64,000 nt of DNA from Arthrobacter sp. (GCF_031179985.1 NZ_JAPSHJ010000016.1:21714-85713); one strand, 5' to 3'. Positions 1 to 9,904 are shown, counted from the stretch's first letter. The notes: a model not told the origin generated them from the letters alone. Translations and numbers: made by a program.

Positions 1-738
1 TTCGATACCGCAGCCATGTATGGCAACGAGTCGGGCGTCGGAAGAGGCATTGGTTCCCTGTCCGGATTTGAAGGCCAGGAAGGGGGCAGCGGAGCCGGAA
101 CGCCCTCGCTTTCACGCCAGGATCTCTTTATTACCACTAAGGTGTGGAACGACGACCATGGCTACGACTCCACTCTAAAGGCGTTCCAGAAGTCCATGGC
201 AAGCCTCGGCCTGGATTACGTGGACCTATACCTGATCCACTGGCCCTGCGCCCGTCGCGGACTCTATACCAAAACGTATCGTGCCCTGGAGACCCTCTAC
301 CGGGAGGGCAAAGTCCGGGCCATAGGAGTGTCGAACTTCCAGCCGGCGCACTTAGAGCACCTGCTTGAAACAGCAGAAGTCATTCCCGCCGTGAACCAGA
401 TTGAGCTCCATCCCTGGCTCCAGCAGGAGGAACTGCGCGAGCAGCATAAACGGTTGGGGATCCGCACCGAAGCCTGGAGCCCGTTGGGGCGCGGCAAGGT
501 GCTCCAGGACCCGGTGATTCTTGATCTCGCCTCACATCATGGAAGGACTCCGGCGCAGATCATCCTGCGCTGGCACCTGCAGCTGGAGAACATCGCAATC
601 CCCAAGGCCAGCTCCTATGAACGGCTCAGGGAGAATCTGGATATCTTCGACTTCAGCCTGGAGTCGTCAGAAATGTCCGCAATCGCGGCATTGGACCGCG
701 GTCAGCGCACAGGCTCCCACCCGGACAACGTGAACTAG
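1..738 (+). CDS. Aldo/keto reductase, 5'-truncated by the window edge
   Basis: NADPH-dependent carbonyl reductase of the aldo/keto reductase superfamily; the substrate cannot be told from sequence. The frame is open from base 1, so the true start lies outside; the first in-frame ATG at 16 sits inside the conserved FDTAAMYGNE motif and is not the start. The 245 visible residues hold the AKR tetrad: Asp and Tyr in FDTAAMYGNE, Lys in FITTKVW and His in YLIHWP. The motifs GVSNF and the late IPKASS, which contacts the cofactor phosphate, also fit. The hydrolase follows 7 bases after the stop, so the two may be cotranscribed. Soluble cytoplasmic protein expected. Confidence 0.93.
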   Translation, partial: FDTAAMYGNESGVGRGIGSLSGFEGQEGGSGAGTPSLSRQDLFITTKVWNDDHGYDSTLKAFQKSMASLGLDYVDLYLIHWPCARRGLYTKTYRALETLYREGKVRAIGVSNFQPAHLEHLLETAEVIPAVNQIELHPWLQQEELREQHKRLGIRTEAWSPLGRGKVLQDPVILDLASHHGRTPAQIILRWHLQLENIAIPKASSYERLRENLDIFDFSLESSEMSAIAALDRGQRTGSHPDNVN

Positions 739-745
739 GATTCAA

Positions 746-1678
746 GTGATGGAACAAGTGGACACGGACACCGGTCGGGCTCAGCCCCTCTTCAGCCCCC
801 AGCTCCCCGACCGGACGCGCGCCGCTGATGTCGACGTTGACGGCGGCAGGGTGGCGTACTGGATTTACGAGCCGGTCCAGGTGACGCCCGAGACCCGGAC
901 AATCCTGGTGATCCACGGCTTCCGTGGGGATCACCACGGCCTCCTGCGCGTTGCGGACCAGCTCCCGGAGATGCGGCTGGTCATGCCCGATTTGCCAGGC
1001 TTCGGCAGCTCAGAACCGTTCAGGTCCCTGGAGCACACAGTCGAGAATTACGGCCACTTCATCAGCGGTCTTATGGCGGCCCTTGGGCTGGGCCCGGAAA
1101 CGGTCCTGCTCGGTCATTCATTCGGTTCAATTGTCGCCAGCCACTTTGTGGCAGCTCATCCGGGCACTGTCCGTGAGCTGATTCTGGTCAACCCGATAGC
1201 CAGTCCGGCGTTGGAAGGGCCGAAGGGTGTCATGACCAGGCTGGCCGTCTTTTATTACCAGCTGTCTGCCAGGCTTCCCAGCAAACTCGGACTCTCGATC
1301 CTGCGGAGCCAGGTCATTGTCAGGGTCATGAGCGTGGCGATGGCCAAAACCAAGGACAGGCAATTGCGGCGCTTCATTCATGCCCAGCATTCCGCCTACT
1401 TTTCGGCCTTCGCCAACCGGCAGAGCCTACTGGAATCCTTCCGTGCGTCAGTGGGCGGCAATGTAGCTGAAGTGGCCGCCGCGCTTAAGCTCCCTGTGCT
1501 GCTGGTGGCGGGCGAGAAGGACGAAATCGCCGTCCTCCCGGACCAGTACAAGTTACTGGCGCTATTGCCCGATGCCCGACTGGAAGTCATCCCGGATGTT
1601 GGCCACCTCATCCACTACGAAACCCCTGCACCCGCGGCCGGGCATATCCGCAGCTTCCTGAAGGACCACGCCTCGTGA
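746..1678 (+). CDS. Alpha/beta hydrolase
   Basis: Alpha/beta-hydrolase fold protein of 310 residues, substrate unknown. The oxyanion region HGFRG is near residues 57-61, the nucleophile Ser lies in LLGHSFGS (Ser125), an acidic residue in GEKDE and the catalytic His in VGHLIHYE near the C-terminus complete the triad. GTG at 746 is directly followed by ATG at 749; AGGA at 737-740 could serve either. No signal peptide. Its stop overlaps the next start as GTGA, so it is translationally coupled to the glycosyltransferase, which hints at a shared role in processing a glycosylated lipid or metabolite (inference). Confidence 0.9.
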   Translation: MMEQVDTDTGRAQPLFSPQLPDRTRAADVDVDGGRVAYWIYEPVQVTPETRTILVIHGFRGDHHGLLRVADQLPEMRLVMPDLPGFGSSEPFRSLEHTVENYGHFISGLMAALGLGPETVLLGHSFGSIVASHFVAAHPGTVRELILVNPIASPALEGPKGVMTRLAVFYYQLSARLPSKLGLSILRSQVIVRVMSVAMAKTKDRQLRRFIHAQHSAYFSAFANRQSLLESFRASVGGNVAEVAAALKLPVLLVAGEKDEIAVLPDQYKLLALLPDARLEVIPDVGHLIHYETPAPAAGHIRSFLKDHAS

Positions 1679-2769
1679 AAATCGTGATTGACGCCCGTTT
1701 CACCCGCACGGATCACCATGACGGCATCAGCCGCTACGGTTCAAGCCTCATCGCAGCGCTGGCGAAGATCACTGACGTTTCGATGCTGATCAGCGACCCC
1801 CGGCAGCTCAAGTTGCTTCCTGACGTCCCGTACACGCTCATCAACAGCCCGCTCTCCCCCGCTGAGCTCTTTGTCGCGGCGAAAGTCAACCGGCTGGGGG
1901 CCGACGTGGTGGTCTGCCCAATGCAGACCATGGGCTCGTGGGGCCGGAACTATGGCTTAGTGCTCACCCTGCACGACCTGATCTACTACGAACACCCCGC
2001 TCCTCCAGGTTTCCTTCCCGCACCCGTCCGCGTTCTGTGGCGCCTGTACCACAAAGCCTTCTGGCCACAACGGTTGCTGCTGAACCGGGCTGACATCGTG
2101 GCAACCATCAGCCATACCACTGCTTCCCTGATCGCAAAGTACCGCCTCACCAGGAGGCCGGTCAGGATTGTGGGCAATGCCCCCCAGCACGGGCACTCCC
2201 CCCGGGACGTCACGGCAGGTTCCGATAAGAGCCTGCTGTACATGGGCTCATTCATGCCCTACAAAAACGTGGAAACGATGATCAAGGGCATGGCTGAGCT
2301 GCCGGGGATGACGCTTCACCTCCTGAGCCGCATCACTCCCGCCCGCCGGGCTGAGCTTGAATTGCTGGTGCCACACGGGACGGACATTGTGTTCCACAAC
2401 GGTGTGACGGAAGACGAGTACGAGGCCCTGCTCTCGCGGGCTACGGCGCTCATCAGTCTTTCCAAAGCTGAAGGCTATGGCCTCCCGCTTGTGGAGGCCA
2501 TGTCCCATGGAACCCCCGTTATAGCCAGCGACATCCCTATTTTCCGGGAAGTGGGCTCGGACGCCGTAACTTATGTCGATCCCGATTCCCCCTCGGAGTT
2601 CGCCGCCGCGGTCCGTGCCTTGGAGGATCCTTCCGTCTGGGACGTGCAGTCACGTCGCTCTGTGGAGCGGGCGGCCGGGTTCAGTTGGGACCACTCGGCA
2701 CGGCAGTTGATTGAGGTGGCAGAGGAAGTGGCGGGCCAAAGGCAGCGGCGGAATCGCAGCAGCATGTAG
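1675..2769 (+). CDS. Glycosyltransferase family 4 (GT-B)
   Basis: Transfers a sugar from an activated donor to an unknown acceptor. The 364 residues show the GT4 C-terminal signature with its two glutamates (AEGYGLPLVEAMSHGTPVI, near residues 262-282) and the YMGSFMPYKNVE segment that opens the second Rossmann half. No transmembrane helix, so it should work at the cytoplasmic face of the membrane. The GTG start overlaps the hydrolase stop by 4 bases. It ends 33 bases before the convergent priA. An envelope glycan or glycolipid is the likely product class, but nothing nearby fixes it. Confidence 0.88.
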   Translation: MKIVIDARFTRTDHHDGISRYGSSLIAALAKITDVSMLISDPRQLKLLPDVPYTLINSPLSPAELFVAAKVNRLGADVVVCPMQTMGSWGRNYGLVLTLHDLIYYEHPAPPGFLPAPVRVLWRLYHKAFWPQRLLLNRADIVATISHTTASLIAKYRLTRRPVRIVGNAPQHGHSPRDVTAGSDKSLLYMGSFMPYKNVETMIKGMAELPGMTLHLLSRITPARRAELELLVPHGTDIVFHNGVTEDEYEALLSRATALISLSKAEGYGLPLVEAMSHGTPVIASDIPIFREVGSDAVTYVDPDSPSEFAAAVRALEDPSVWDVQSRRSVERAAGFSWDHSARQLIEVAEEVAGQRQRRNRSSM

Positions 2770-2802
2770 AAGCGCTCGATCCGCGGGCTGCCCTGCTGCA
2801 GG

Positions 2803-4992
2803 CTAGAGGACGTCTACGCCGTCGAGCCTCAGCTGTACTGGGTCGTCGTTCCGTTTCGCAGCCGCAGCAGCCCTCGCTGCCCTCATAGCCTTCGTGGCTT
2901 CAGTGGCTTGAGCGTAGGGAATGAACAAAAGGGTCCTGACGTCCGCTTCTGCTTCCCCTGACCCCACACCGGCGGCTGCTCGCCCGGCAGGTGATGGCAC
3001 GGCGGCCGCAATCACCAGCGGTGCAGGTCCGGCAGTACGCAGCACTATCCCCAATCTGGCAAGGCGCTGCTCGACGGCGTCGACAAAGTGGCCCACGGCA
3101 GTCCTGCCTCCCGTGATGGAAGCGATGCGGACGGCCGGTGGCAACTGCAGTTCGCGCCGCAACGAGAGCTCCCGTGCTGCGTAACCGCCGGAGTCCCATC
3201 TCAAGAGGGCGCCGACGGCGGCCGCGTCATCGGCTGTGATGACCACCAGCCCGCCCTCAGTTGACGGGCGCACGAGGGCGGCAGCGTTGAACCACCGGCG
3301 AACAGCGTCCTCACCCGCTCGGAGGCTTTCCCGTCGCAGCAAAGAATCCCCGTCCAGCAGCAAGGCGGCGGCGTACCCATTTTCGGCCACTGGTTCCGCT
3401 CCGACCGTGGAAACCACCAGGGCCTTGGCGTCGGGGACCGTGGCCTTGACCTGATCAGCTGACGACGTGATCACCGGAGCTCCGGGAAAGGCACGCCCCA
3501 GTTCCTCCGCCGTCCTCAACACGCCCGTTGCGCCGCGGCGAAGATGCCGCCCGCCACAATGAGTGCATTGCCATTCGGGAGCCGGGGTGGAGCACCAGCG
3601 GCATTGTGGGACAGCAGACGTGCCAGCGGCTCCCGCAATGGCCAACGGCCCCTGGCAGGCTCCGCAACGTGCCTGTTCGCGGCATCGCTCACACGCCAAG
3701 GACGGTGCGTATCCCGTGCGGGCCACCTGCACCAGGACCGGCCCCCGCTGGAGTCCTTCCTTGGCCGCACGCCAGGCGGCACCGGGAAGACGGGCAATCC
3801 TGGCGAGAGGATCGCGCTCTTGCTCGTAGCTGTCCGCCGTGTTCAGGACGCGCGGCACGGTGCGGCGAACCTCCGTACGCCCAGCTTCCACTGCCCTTGC
3901 CCAGCCCGACTCCACCAGTCGCTGGAGTTCCGTACTGCGTGTATGGGCAGCAAAAAGGCAAGCCGCATTCTCCTGGCCTGAGCGCAGGAGCAGAATTTCC
4001 CGCGTGTGGGCATACGGTGAGCGTTGCTCGATGTGGAGGTCATCGCCGTCGTCCCAGCACACCACCAGCCCCAGGTTCTGCACGGGGGCATAGGCTGCGG
4101 AGCGGGTGCCGACCGCCACGTGTGCGGATCCTGTCAGGAGGCGCAGGTAATTGCGGTAGCGCGGCGTCGGCCCGTCTTCGGCGCTCAGGCGCGCGACGTC
4201 TCCGGGTGGCAGCACCTCCAGGAGCGCTGCCTCCACCCGGTCCAGGTCGCGGTAATCCGGAACAACAACCACAGCGTCCCGGCCGGAGGATCTCACAGCC
4301 GCAACAGCTTCCGCCAGCAGTCGCGGCCAGCCTGCAGCTCCAAACCCCTGCAGGGCGCTGAGAACCGCCTTGGGTGTTTCGCCCGCGGAAAGATGCTGAA
4401 GGAACGCCGGCCCGTTGCCATATCTGGCCCAGTTCCCCGAAAGCCGATATCCGGCAACTCCGGATTCCGGGCCCTCAGGACGCTCAAGGAGCCCAGCGAG
4501 CTCCTTTTCGAGCCTGGCCACGCGCGGCGGGATTGCAAGCCTCAGGACATCGCTGACCGTACCGGCATACCTTGCAGCCACACTGCCGGCAAGTGCGGCC
4601 AGCGCAGGGGTCAGGACGGCGACGTCGGAGACAACCTTGTGCAGGGGTACCAGTGAGTGCCCGGCATCCGACCCGGCGACCCGTTCCAGGAGATACCCGG
4701 AGAGGTCCTGCCCGTTGAATTTCACCTTGACGCGAACCCCTGGCTGCGCTGCTTGATGCAGGGTCGCCGGGACGCTGTAGTCGAATGGCCTGTCCAGATG
4801 TGGCAGCGGAGACTCGATAAGGATCCGGGCCACTGGCAACTCCGGGGCAAGATCCGGACCAGCCGGTGATTGACGTTGTGCCAGCGGGGGAAATCCTTGG
4901 AGCAGTGAAGGCTGGACAGGCTCGGGCGGACCCGGTTGTCCACGCATAGCCATGCTTCCGCCTGCGGCGACGTTTCTCCCGACAGTCGTCAT
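2803..4992 (-). CDS. priA: Primosomal protein N' (PriA), actinobacterial type with degenerate helicase motifs
   Basis: Replication-restart protein that recognises stalled forks. The ATG at 4992 gives 729 residues and has a strong upstream AGGGGAGG; a longer open frame to 5106 lacks such support. The N-terminal 3'BD-like domain holds the segment RPFDYSVP near residue 68. Eight zinc-binding cysteines are kept at 434, 437, 443, 446, 464, 467, 476 and 479. The Walker A position (about residues 212-222, LQGFGAAGW) has no GKT and the Walker B region reads VCWDDGDD instead of DEEH, so ATP-driven unwinding is doubtful. Loss of helicase motifs is known for actinobacterial PriA. It follows metK by 170 bases, on the same strand. 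Confidence 0.92.
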   Translation of the reverse strand: MTTVGRNVAAGGSMAMRGQPGPPEPVQPSLLQGFPPLAQRQSPAGPDLAPELPVARILIESPLPHLDRPFDYSVPATLHQAAQPGVRVKVKFNGQDLSGYLLERVAGSDAGHSLVPLHKVVSDVAVLTPALAALAGSVAARYAGTVSDVLRLAIPPRVARLEKELAGLLERPEGPESGVAGYRLSGNWARYGNGPAFLQHLSAGETPKAVLSALQGFGAAGWPRLLAEAVAAVRSSGRDAVVVVPDYRDLDRVEAALLEVLPPGDVARLSAEDGPTPRYRNYLRLLTGSAHVAVGTRSAAYAPVQNLGLVVCWDDGDDLHIEQRSPYAHTREILLLRSGQENAACLFAAHTRSTELQRLVESGWARAVEAGRTEVRRTVPRVLNTADSYEQERDPLARIARLPGAAWRAAKEGLQRGPVLVQVARTGYAPSLACERCREQARCGACQGPLAIAGAAGTSAVPQCRWCSTPAPEWQCTHCGGRHLRRGATGVLRTAEELGRAFPGAPVITSSADQVKATVPDAKALVVSTVGAEPVAENGYAAALLLDGDSLLRRESLRAGEDAVRRWFNAAALVRPSTEGGLVVITADDAAAVGALLRWDSGGYAARELSLRRELQLPPAVRIASITGGRTAVGHFVDAVEQRLARLGIVLRTAGPAPLVIAAAVPSPAGRAAAGVGSGEAEADVRTLLFIPYAQATEATKAMRAARAAAAAKRNDDPVQLRLDGVDVL

Positions 4993-5162
4993 TTCCCTTG
5001 CCTCCCCTCGGCATCGCCAGTGTTTCGCCGGTTTGCAGCCCTGCAGTTCTGCACTCCTGAGAGCATTGAGCCTGCGCCGTCTGGATGGCGGGCCAACTAT
5101 AGCCAACCACCAGGCACTGACATTTGCAGGGACATTTCCGGGAGGTGAGGCCCGGGAGGAGG

Positions 5163-6395
5163 TCAGGCGTTGAAGAAGGCCTTCAGTTCCTCGACTCGGT
5201 CAAGCCGCTCCCAGGTGAAGTCAGGGTCATCCCGCCCGAAGTGGCCGTGAGCAGCCGTCTTGGCGTAAATGGGGCGCTTCAGGTCAAGGGCATCGATGAT
5301 GGCCCGCGGGCGGAGGTCGAAGATCTCGGCGATAGCTTCGCTGATCCGCGCCGGGTCCACCGTTTCGGTCCCGAAAGTTTCTACATAAGTACCCACGGGC
5401 CGTGCCTGGCCGATTGCGTAAGCGATCTGGATTTCCGCACGCTTAGCAAGGCCTGCCGCAACAACATTCTTCGCGACCCAGCGCATGGCATAGGCAGCGG
5501 ACCGGTCAACCTTTGAGGGGTCTTTGCCGCTGAAGGCGCCGCCGCCGTGGCGGGCCATTCCCCCGTACGTGTCCACGATGATCTTGCGGCCAGTCAGGCC
5601 GGCGTCGCCTACCGGGCCGCCGATGACGAAGGCACCTGCGGGGTTCAGGATGTTGACCGTACGCGAAATATCAAGGTTTGCCGTCGCCAGGACGGGATTT
5701 ATGACGTACTCAACCAGATCGGCCCGAAGCTGCTCAAGGCTTGCGCCCTCAGCGTGCTGGCTGGAAATCACGATGGTTTCCACTGAGACCGGGCGGTCGC
5801 CGTCGTAGCCGATGGTGGCCTGCGTTTTTCCGTCCGGACGAAGATAGGCGAGCTGGCCATTCTTGCGTACTTCCGTCAGCCGTTCCGAGAGACGGTGGGC
5901 AATCCAGATGGGAACCGGCATGTACGAAGGCGTTTCATCGCTGGCATAGCCGAACATCAGGCCCTGGTCGCCTGCGCCTTGGAGATCGTAGTCGTCCGCC
6001 TGGCGGCCTTCGCGGGCTTCCAATGAATTGAAAACCCCACCCGCGATGTCGTTGGACTGTTGGCCGATCGATACTGACACACCGCAACGGGCGCCGTCGA
6101 AACCATTGGCGGATGAGTCGTAGCCGATGCCAAGGATGGTCTCGCGGACAAGCTGCGGGATTTCAACGTACGCGTCAGTCGTGACTTCACCGGCCACGTG
6201 GACCAGGCCGGTAGTAGCCATCGTCTCTACCGCTACCCGAGACTCCGGGTCCGCAGCCAGCAGCGCATCGAGGATCGCATCACTGATCTGGTCGCAGATC
6301 TTGTCGGGATGTCCTTCAGTCACCGATTCAGAGGTGAAGAGGCGCAAGGGCGAAGGCGCAGGGTGGGATCCGGGAAGGTGCAGCGGTAAAGTCAC
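5163..6395 (-). CDS. metK: S-adenosylmethionine synthetase
   Basis: Makes S-adenosylmethionine from methionine and ATP, releasing phosphate and diphosphate, in the cytosol. The 410-residue length is typical. Visible motifs are the ATP-binding [11 protein letters not shown] near residue 27, the [12 protein letters not shown] hexapeptide region and the P-loop-like [19 protein letters not shown] start at 6395 with an AAGGTAG stretch just upstream. Only about 120 bases separate it from coaBC and no SAM riboswitch fold was recognised there, so it probably belongs to the coaBC transcription unit. Confidence 0.97.
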   Translation of the reverse strand: MTLPLHLPGSHPAPSPLRLFTSESVTEGHPDKICDQISDAILDALLAADPESRVAVETMATTGLVHVAGEVTTDAYVEIPQLVRETILGIGYDSSANGFDGARCGVSVSIGQQSNDIAGGVFNSLEAREGRQADDYDLQGAGDQGLMFGYASDETPSYMPVPIWIAHRLSERLTEVRKNGQLAYLRPDGKTQATIGYDGDRPVSVETIVISSQHAEGASLEQLRADLVEYVINPVLATANLDISRTVNILNPAGAFVIGGPVGDAGLTGRKIIVDTYGGMARHGGGAFSGKDPSKVDRSAAYAMRWVAKNVVAAGLAKRAEIQIAYAIGQARPVGTYVETFGTETVDPARISEAIAEIFDLRPRAIIDALDLKRPIYAKTAAHGHFGRDDPDFTWERLDRVEELKAFFNA

Positions 6396-6516
6396 TCAAC
6401 TACCTTACTTGTTGGGATGCGGATGGCTGGTGACATGTTTCCCCAGACTAAGGAGAACATGGGACTAAGGCGACCAAGGCACTTGGAGAACATCGACTGG
6501 CCGCACACGGACAAGC

Positions 6517-7794
6517 CTAGGCTCGCGGATAAACCCTGCTCAGTTCAGTACTGATCCGGTCAATCACGGCGGAAGCGACGTCTGCCTTCGAACCGGATGC
6601 AGATTGGGGCTCCGAGCCGGCACGGGAGAGGATAACCACTGAATTGTGCTCCCGGCCGAAGACCTTGCCTTCTCCGACGTGGTTGACGATCAGCAGGTCA
6701 CACCCCTTGCGTTGAAGCTTGGCGTTGGCATACTCAAGGACGTCGCCGTCGGCGTCACCCGTTTCCGCGGCAAACCCCACGATCAGCTGGCTGCGGGAAG
6801 AACTGTTCCTGACCTCAACGACCTCTTTGAGGATGTCCGGATTTCGCACCAGGGTAATCACTGGGTCCTCGGTGTCGTCCCGCTTCTTGATTTTGGTCTC
6901 AGAGACTGCGGAAGGGCGGAAGTCCGCCACTGCCGCAGACATGATCACGACGTCGGAACCCGCCGCCTCCCGGAGGACTGCTTCGCGCAACTGCAGCGCC
7001 GTCTCCACCTCCACCAACTCAACACCGGGAGGCGGTGGAACATCCATGTGCGCGGCGATCAGCCGGACAGTCGCTCCTGCGTTGAGCGCTGCGACGGCCA
7101 GAGCCACTCCCTGCTTTCCCGAGGAGCGGTTGCCGAGGAACCGGACGGGGTCCAGCGGTTCCCGGGTTCCCCCGGCGCTGATGGTTACGGTTCGCCCGGC
7201 TAACGGCAATACGTCGGATTCTGAAAGCCCCGCCGGGGAGACCGGCTGCCCCTCAGCCCCCTCGGCCAGGGACTGCGTAAGCGCCATGGCTGCTTCGAAG
7301 ATGGCCTGCGGCTCCGGCAGGCGGCCGGGCCCGGAGTCAGTCCCCGTCAGCCTTCCGCTTGCCGGTTCCAGCACAGTAACTCCACGGGAACGAAGTGTTT
7401 CAACATTCGCCTGCGTAGCCGCATGCTGCCACATCTCGGTGTGCATGGCAGGAGCCATCAGGACGGGTCCGCTTGCCATGAGCAGGGTGTTGGTGAGGAG
7501 ATCGTTGGCAATGCCATGGGCTGCCCGCGCCAGAAGGTCCGCGGTGGCCGGAGCGACCACTATCAGGTCAGCCTCGTGTCCGAGACGAACGTGGTTGACG
7601 CTGGGGACGTCGTCGAACACGCTGTTGCTGACCGGGTTTCCCGAGAGCGCTTCCCACGTTGCCACGCCGACGAAACGGCTGGCGGCTTCGGTGGGGACAA
7701 CAGTGACATTGTGGCCGGCTTCAGTAAAAAGCCGGAGGAGCGATGCCACCTTATAGGCGGCAATCCCTCCCCCGACTCCGAGGACTATGCGCAC
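6517..7794 (-). CDS. coaBC: Bifunctional phosphopantothenoylcysteine decarboxylase / phosphopantothenate-cysteine ligase
   Basis: Carries out two steps of coenzyme A synthesis: CTP-dependent ligation of cysteine to 4'-phosphopantothenate (CoaB) and its FMN-dependent decarboxylation (CoaC). The N-terminal flavoprotein half starts with GVGGGIAAYK and holds APAMHTEMW, the actinobacterial form of the PAMN substrate motif. The C-terminal ligase half holds GGTREPLDPVRFLGNRSSGK, and AKLQRKGCD late in the chain. GTG start at 7794 is supported by GGAGG four bases upstream. rpoZ lies 31 bases upstream, an arrangement common in bacteria. Confidence 0.96.
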   Translation of the reverse strand: MRIVLGVGGGIAAYKVASLLRLFTEAGHNVTVVPTEAASRFVGVATWEALSGNPVSNSVFDDVPSVNHVRLGHEADLIVVAPATADLLARAAHGIANDLLTNTLLMASGPVLMAPAMHTEMWQHAATQANVETLRSRGVTVLEPASGRLTGTDSGPGRLPEPQAIFEAAMALTQSLAEGAEGQPVSPAGLSESDVLPLAGRTVTISAGGTREPLDPVRFLGNRSSGKQGVALAVAALNAGATVRLIAAHMDVPPPPGVELVEVETALQLREAVLREAAGSDVVIMSAAVADFRPSAVSETKIKKRDDTEDPVITLVRNPDILKEVVEVRNSSSRSQLIVGFAAETGDADGDVLEYANAKLQRKGCDLLIVNHVGEGKVFGREHNSVVILSRAGSEPQSASGSKADVASAVIDRISTELSRVYPRA

Positions 7795-7825
7795 GTGACC
7801 TCCGTCAACAGGCAGTCTTTAGGTT

Positions 7826-8086
7826 CTACTCTGCAGGTTCGATCGGCGAGGAAACCAGTTTGCCTTCGTTGATTTCACGCAGGGCGATTGAGAGTGACTT
7901 CTCGTTCAGCTTGGTGTCGACCAGGGGGCCGACGTACTCGAACAGGCCCTCGTGAAGCTGGGCGTAGTAAGCGTTGATCTGACGTGCACGCTTGGCACCG
8001 AAGATCACCAGGCCGTACTTGGAATCAGCAGCCTCCAGCAGCGAATCGATCGGCGGGTTGATGATGCCTTCAAGGTTCGTGGACAC
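7826..8086 (-). CDS. rpoZ: RNA polymerase omega subunit
   Basis: Small subunit that helps fold and assemble the beta' subunit of RNA polymerase. The 86 residues include [20 protein letters not shown] and [13 protein letters not shown], the conserved helices that contact beta', and an acidic C-terminal tail ending PIEPAE. It lies between gmk (39 bases upstream) and coaBC, the usual gmk-rpoZ-coaBC order in actinobacteria, which supports the call despite the short length. Confidence 0.95.
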   Translation of the reverse strand: MSTNLEGIINPPIDSLLEAADSKYGLVIFGAKRARQINAYYAQLHEGLFEYVGPLVDTKLNEKSLSIALREINEGKLVSSPIEPAE

Positions 8087-8125
8087 GAATTCTCCAAATT
8101 CTAACGGGCTGACTTTTCCCGGCGC

Positions 8126-9046
8126 CTAACGCGGGTTCGGGACCAGCCCCATGAGTGAAACAAGCTCGTCCGCTGCCCGTCGAACGTCATCATTGATGAC
8201 GGTGTGATCGAACTCCGGTTCAGCGGCAAGTTCTAGTTTAGCGGTTTCCAGCCTTTGCTGCTGTTCGTCCGCTGTTTCGGTGCCGCGTCCCACGAGCCTG
8301 CGCACCATTTCCTCCCAGCTGGGAGGAGCAAGGAAGACGAATTTGGCGTCGGGAACGGCCTGCTTTACCTGCCGGGCTCCCTGCAGATCGATCTCCAGGA
8401 GAACCGAGCGCCCGTCGGCGATAGCTGCTTCAACAGTGCTGCGCAGAGTCCCATAGCGGTTCTGTCCGTGCACTACTGCCCACTCCAGGAGTTCCCCGGC
8501 CTCGATCAGGGCGTCAAACTCTTCCGGGGACTTGAAGAAGTAGTGAACGCCGTCCTGCTCGCCTGGCCGGGGCGGGCGGGTGGTTGCCGAGACTGAGAGC
8601 CACACGTTGGGGTAGTTGTCCCGGATGTAGGTGGATACGGTGCCTTTGCCAACAGCAGTGGGGCCTGCGAGGACTGTCAGTCCGGGATTCTTGCTCACGT
8701 ATTCCTTTGAGGCGGTATGCGGATGGATCTGTTTCTCGTTCGTAAAATCTACCAGCGCCTCGCGCTGGCGGGTTCCCAGGCCCTTCACCCTTCTCGAGGC
8801 AGCAATCCCCAATTGCTCCAGTAGGTTGCGCGCCGTTGCTGCACCAACGCCAGGCAGGGATCCCAGGAGTTCGGTGACCCTCATCCTTGCGATCGCGTCG
8901 TCCTGGGTTGCTGCATTCAGGAGCTCATTGAGGGAAAGAGTTCCGGCCTTCAGTTGCTCCTTAGCGGCGGCGCGTGCGGCCCGGGCGGCGGCTGCCTTGT
9001 TCAGGGCCGCCACCCGTTCCTGGTGCGTCAGTGCCGGCAAACCCAT
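8126..9046 (-). CDS. gmk: Fusion of actinobacterial integration host factor (mIHF) and guanylate kinase
   Basis: One 306-residue frame joins two proteins that are separate neighbours in mycobacteria. Residues 1 to about 105 match mIHF, a nucleoid DNA-binding protein: Ala/Arg-rich helices at 10-32, a helix-hairpin-helix at 60-81 (LPGVGAATARNLL) and the basic RRVKGLGTRQREAL at 85-98. Residues from about 120 are guanylate kinase, which phosphorylates GMP to GDP, with P-loop AGPTAVGKGT at 127-136 and the GMP-binding SATTRPPRPGE. A standalone kinase would be roughly 190 residues. ATG at 9046 overlaps the pyrF stop by one base (TGATG). I see no stop or frameshift at the junction, so the fusion looks genuine. 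Confidence 0.94.
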   Translation of the reverse strand: MGLPALTHQERVAALNKAAAARAARAAAKEQLKAGTLSLNELLNAATQDDAIARMRVTELLGSLPGVGAATARNLLEQLGIAASRRVKGLGTRQREALVDFTNEKQIHPHTASKEYVSKNPGLTVLAGPTAVGKGTVSTYIRDNYPNVWLSVSATTRPPRPGEQDGVHYFFKSPEEFDALIEAGELLEWAVVHGQNRYGTLRSTVEAAIADGRSVLLEIDLQGARQVKQAVPDAKFVFLAPPSWEEMVRRLVGRGTETADEQQQRLETAKLELAAEPEFDHTVINDDVRRAADELVSLMGLVPNPR

Positions 9047-9904
9047 CAGGCGGCCCGCAGGCCTTCAAGGGTGGCAAGCGCTGCGTCGCGAAGGGACGTG
9101 AGCCCCGGGCCAGCTTTCAAAATGTCCCTGCTGGATGTCCCGAGGACCTGCCCGTACGCCGGTCCGAACGTTCGGCGAAGGTCAGCTGGAGTGGCACCCT
9201 GGGCACCGAGACCGGGAGCCAGAATGGGGCCCCGGACCGAGGCGAGGTCCAGGTTGAGACTGGACAGGGCGTTGCCCACTGTTGCGCCCACAACAAGGCC
9301 CACTGAGCCCAAGGTCCCCCCATAGCGGATGTTCTCCCCCGACGCGGCCTCTACAATGCGTCGGGCGACGGAATCGTCACCCCCCACGTGCTGGACGGAT
9401 GCGCCTTCAGGATTGGAGGTCAGCGCCAGGACAAAGACGCCGCGCCCATGCTCGGCCGCGAGGTCCAGGGCCGGCCGCAAAGACTCAAAGCCGAGGTAAG
9501 GGCTGAGGGTCACCGAGTCCGCCGCAAGCGACGAACCGTCCCGCAGCCAGGCATCGGCGTATGCAGCCATGGTGGATCCGATGTCACCGCGCTTGGCGTC
9601 GGCGATGGTGAGCACGCCCTCGTCCCGTGCCACGGCAAGAATTTCCTCCAGCACGGCCATACCGGCCGAACCATGGCGCTCGTAGAGCGCCACCTGCGGC
9701 TTGACCGCGGCGGCGAGCGAACCGACCGCCTCCAAAGCCGTCAGCGAAAACCGCCGCAGGCCGGCGGCGTCGTCGTCCAATCCCCAGTCCTTGAGGAGCG
9801 CAGGGTGTGGATCAATGCCAACGCAGAGTGGACCGCGCTCGGCCATGGCCTTGCCCAGCCGGGAGCCAAAGGACTCCCGGCGGGCCGTGGCTGGTGCCTC
9901 AGGC

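Noticed and set aside
6396..6516. Possible SAM riboswitch before metK
   Set aside because: The gap is only about 120 bases and I could not build a SAM-I or SAM-II fold from it; cotranscription with coaBC is simpler.
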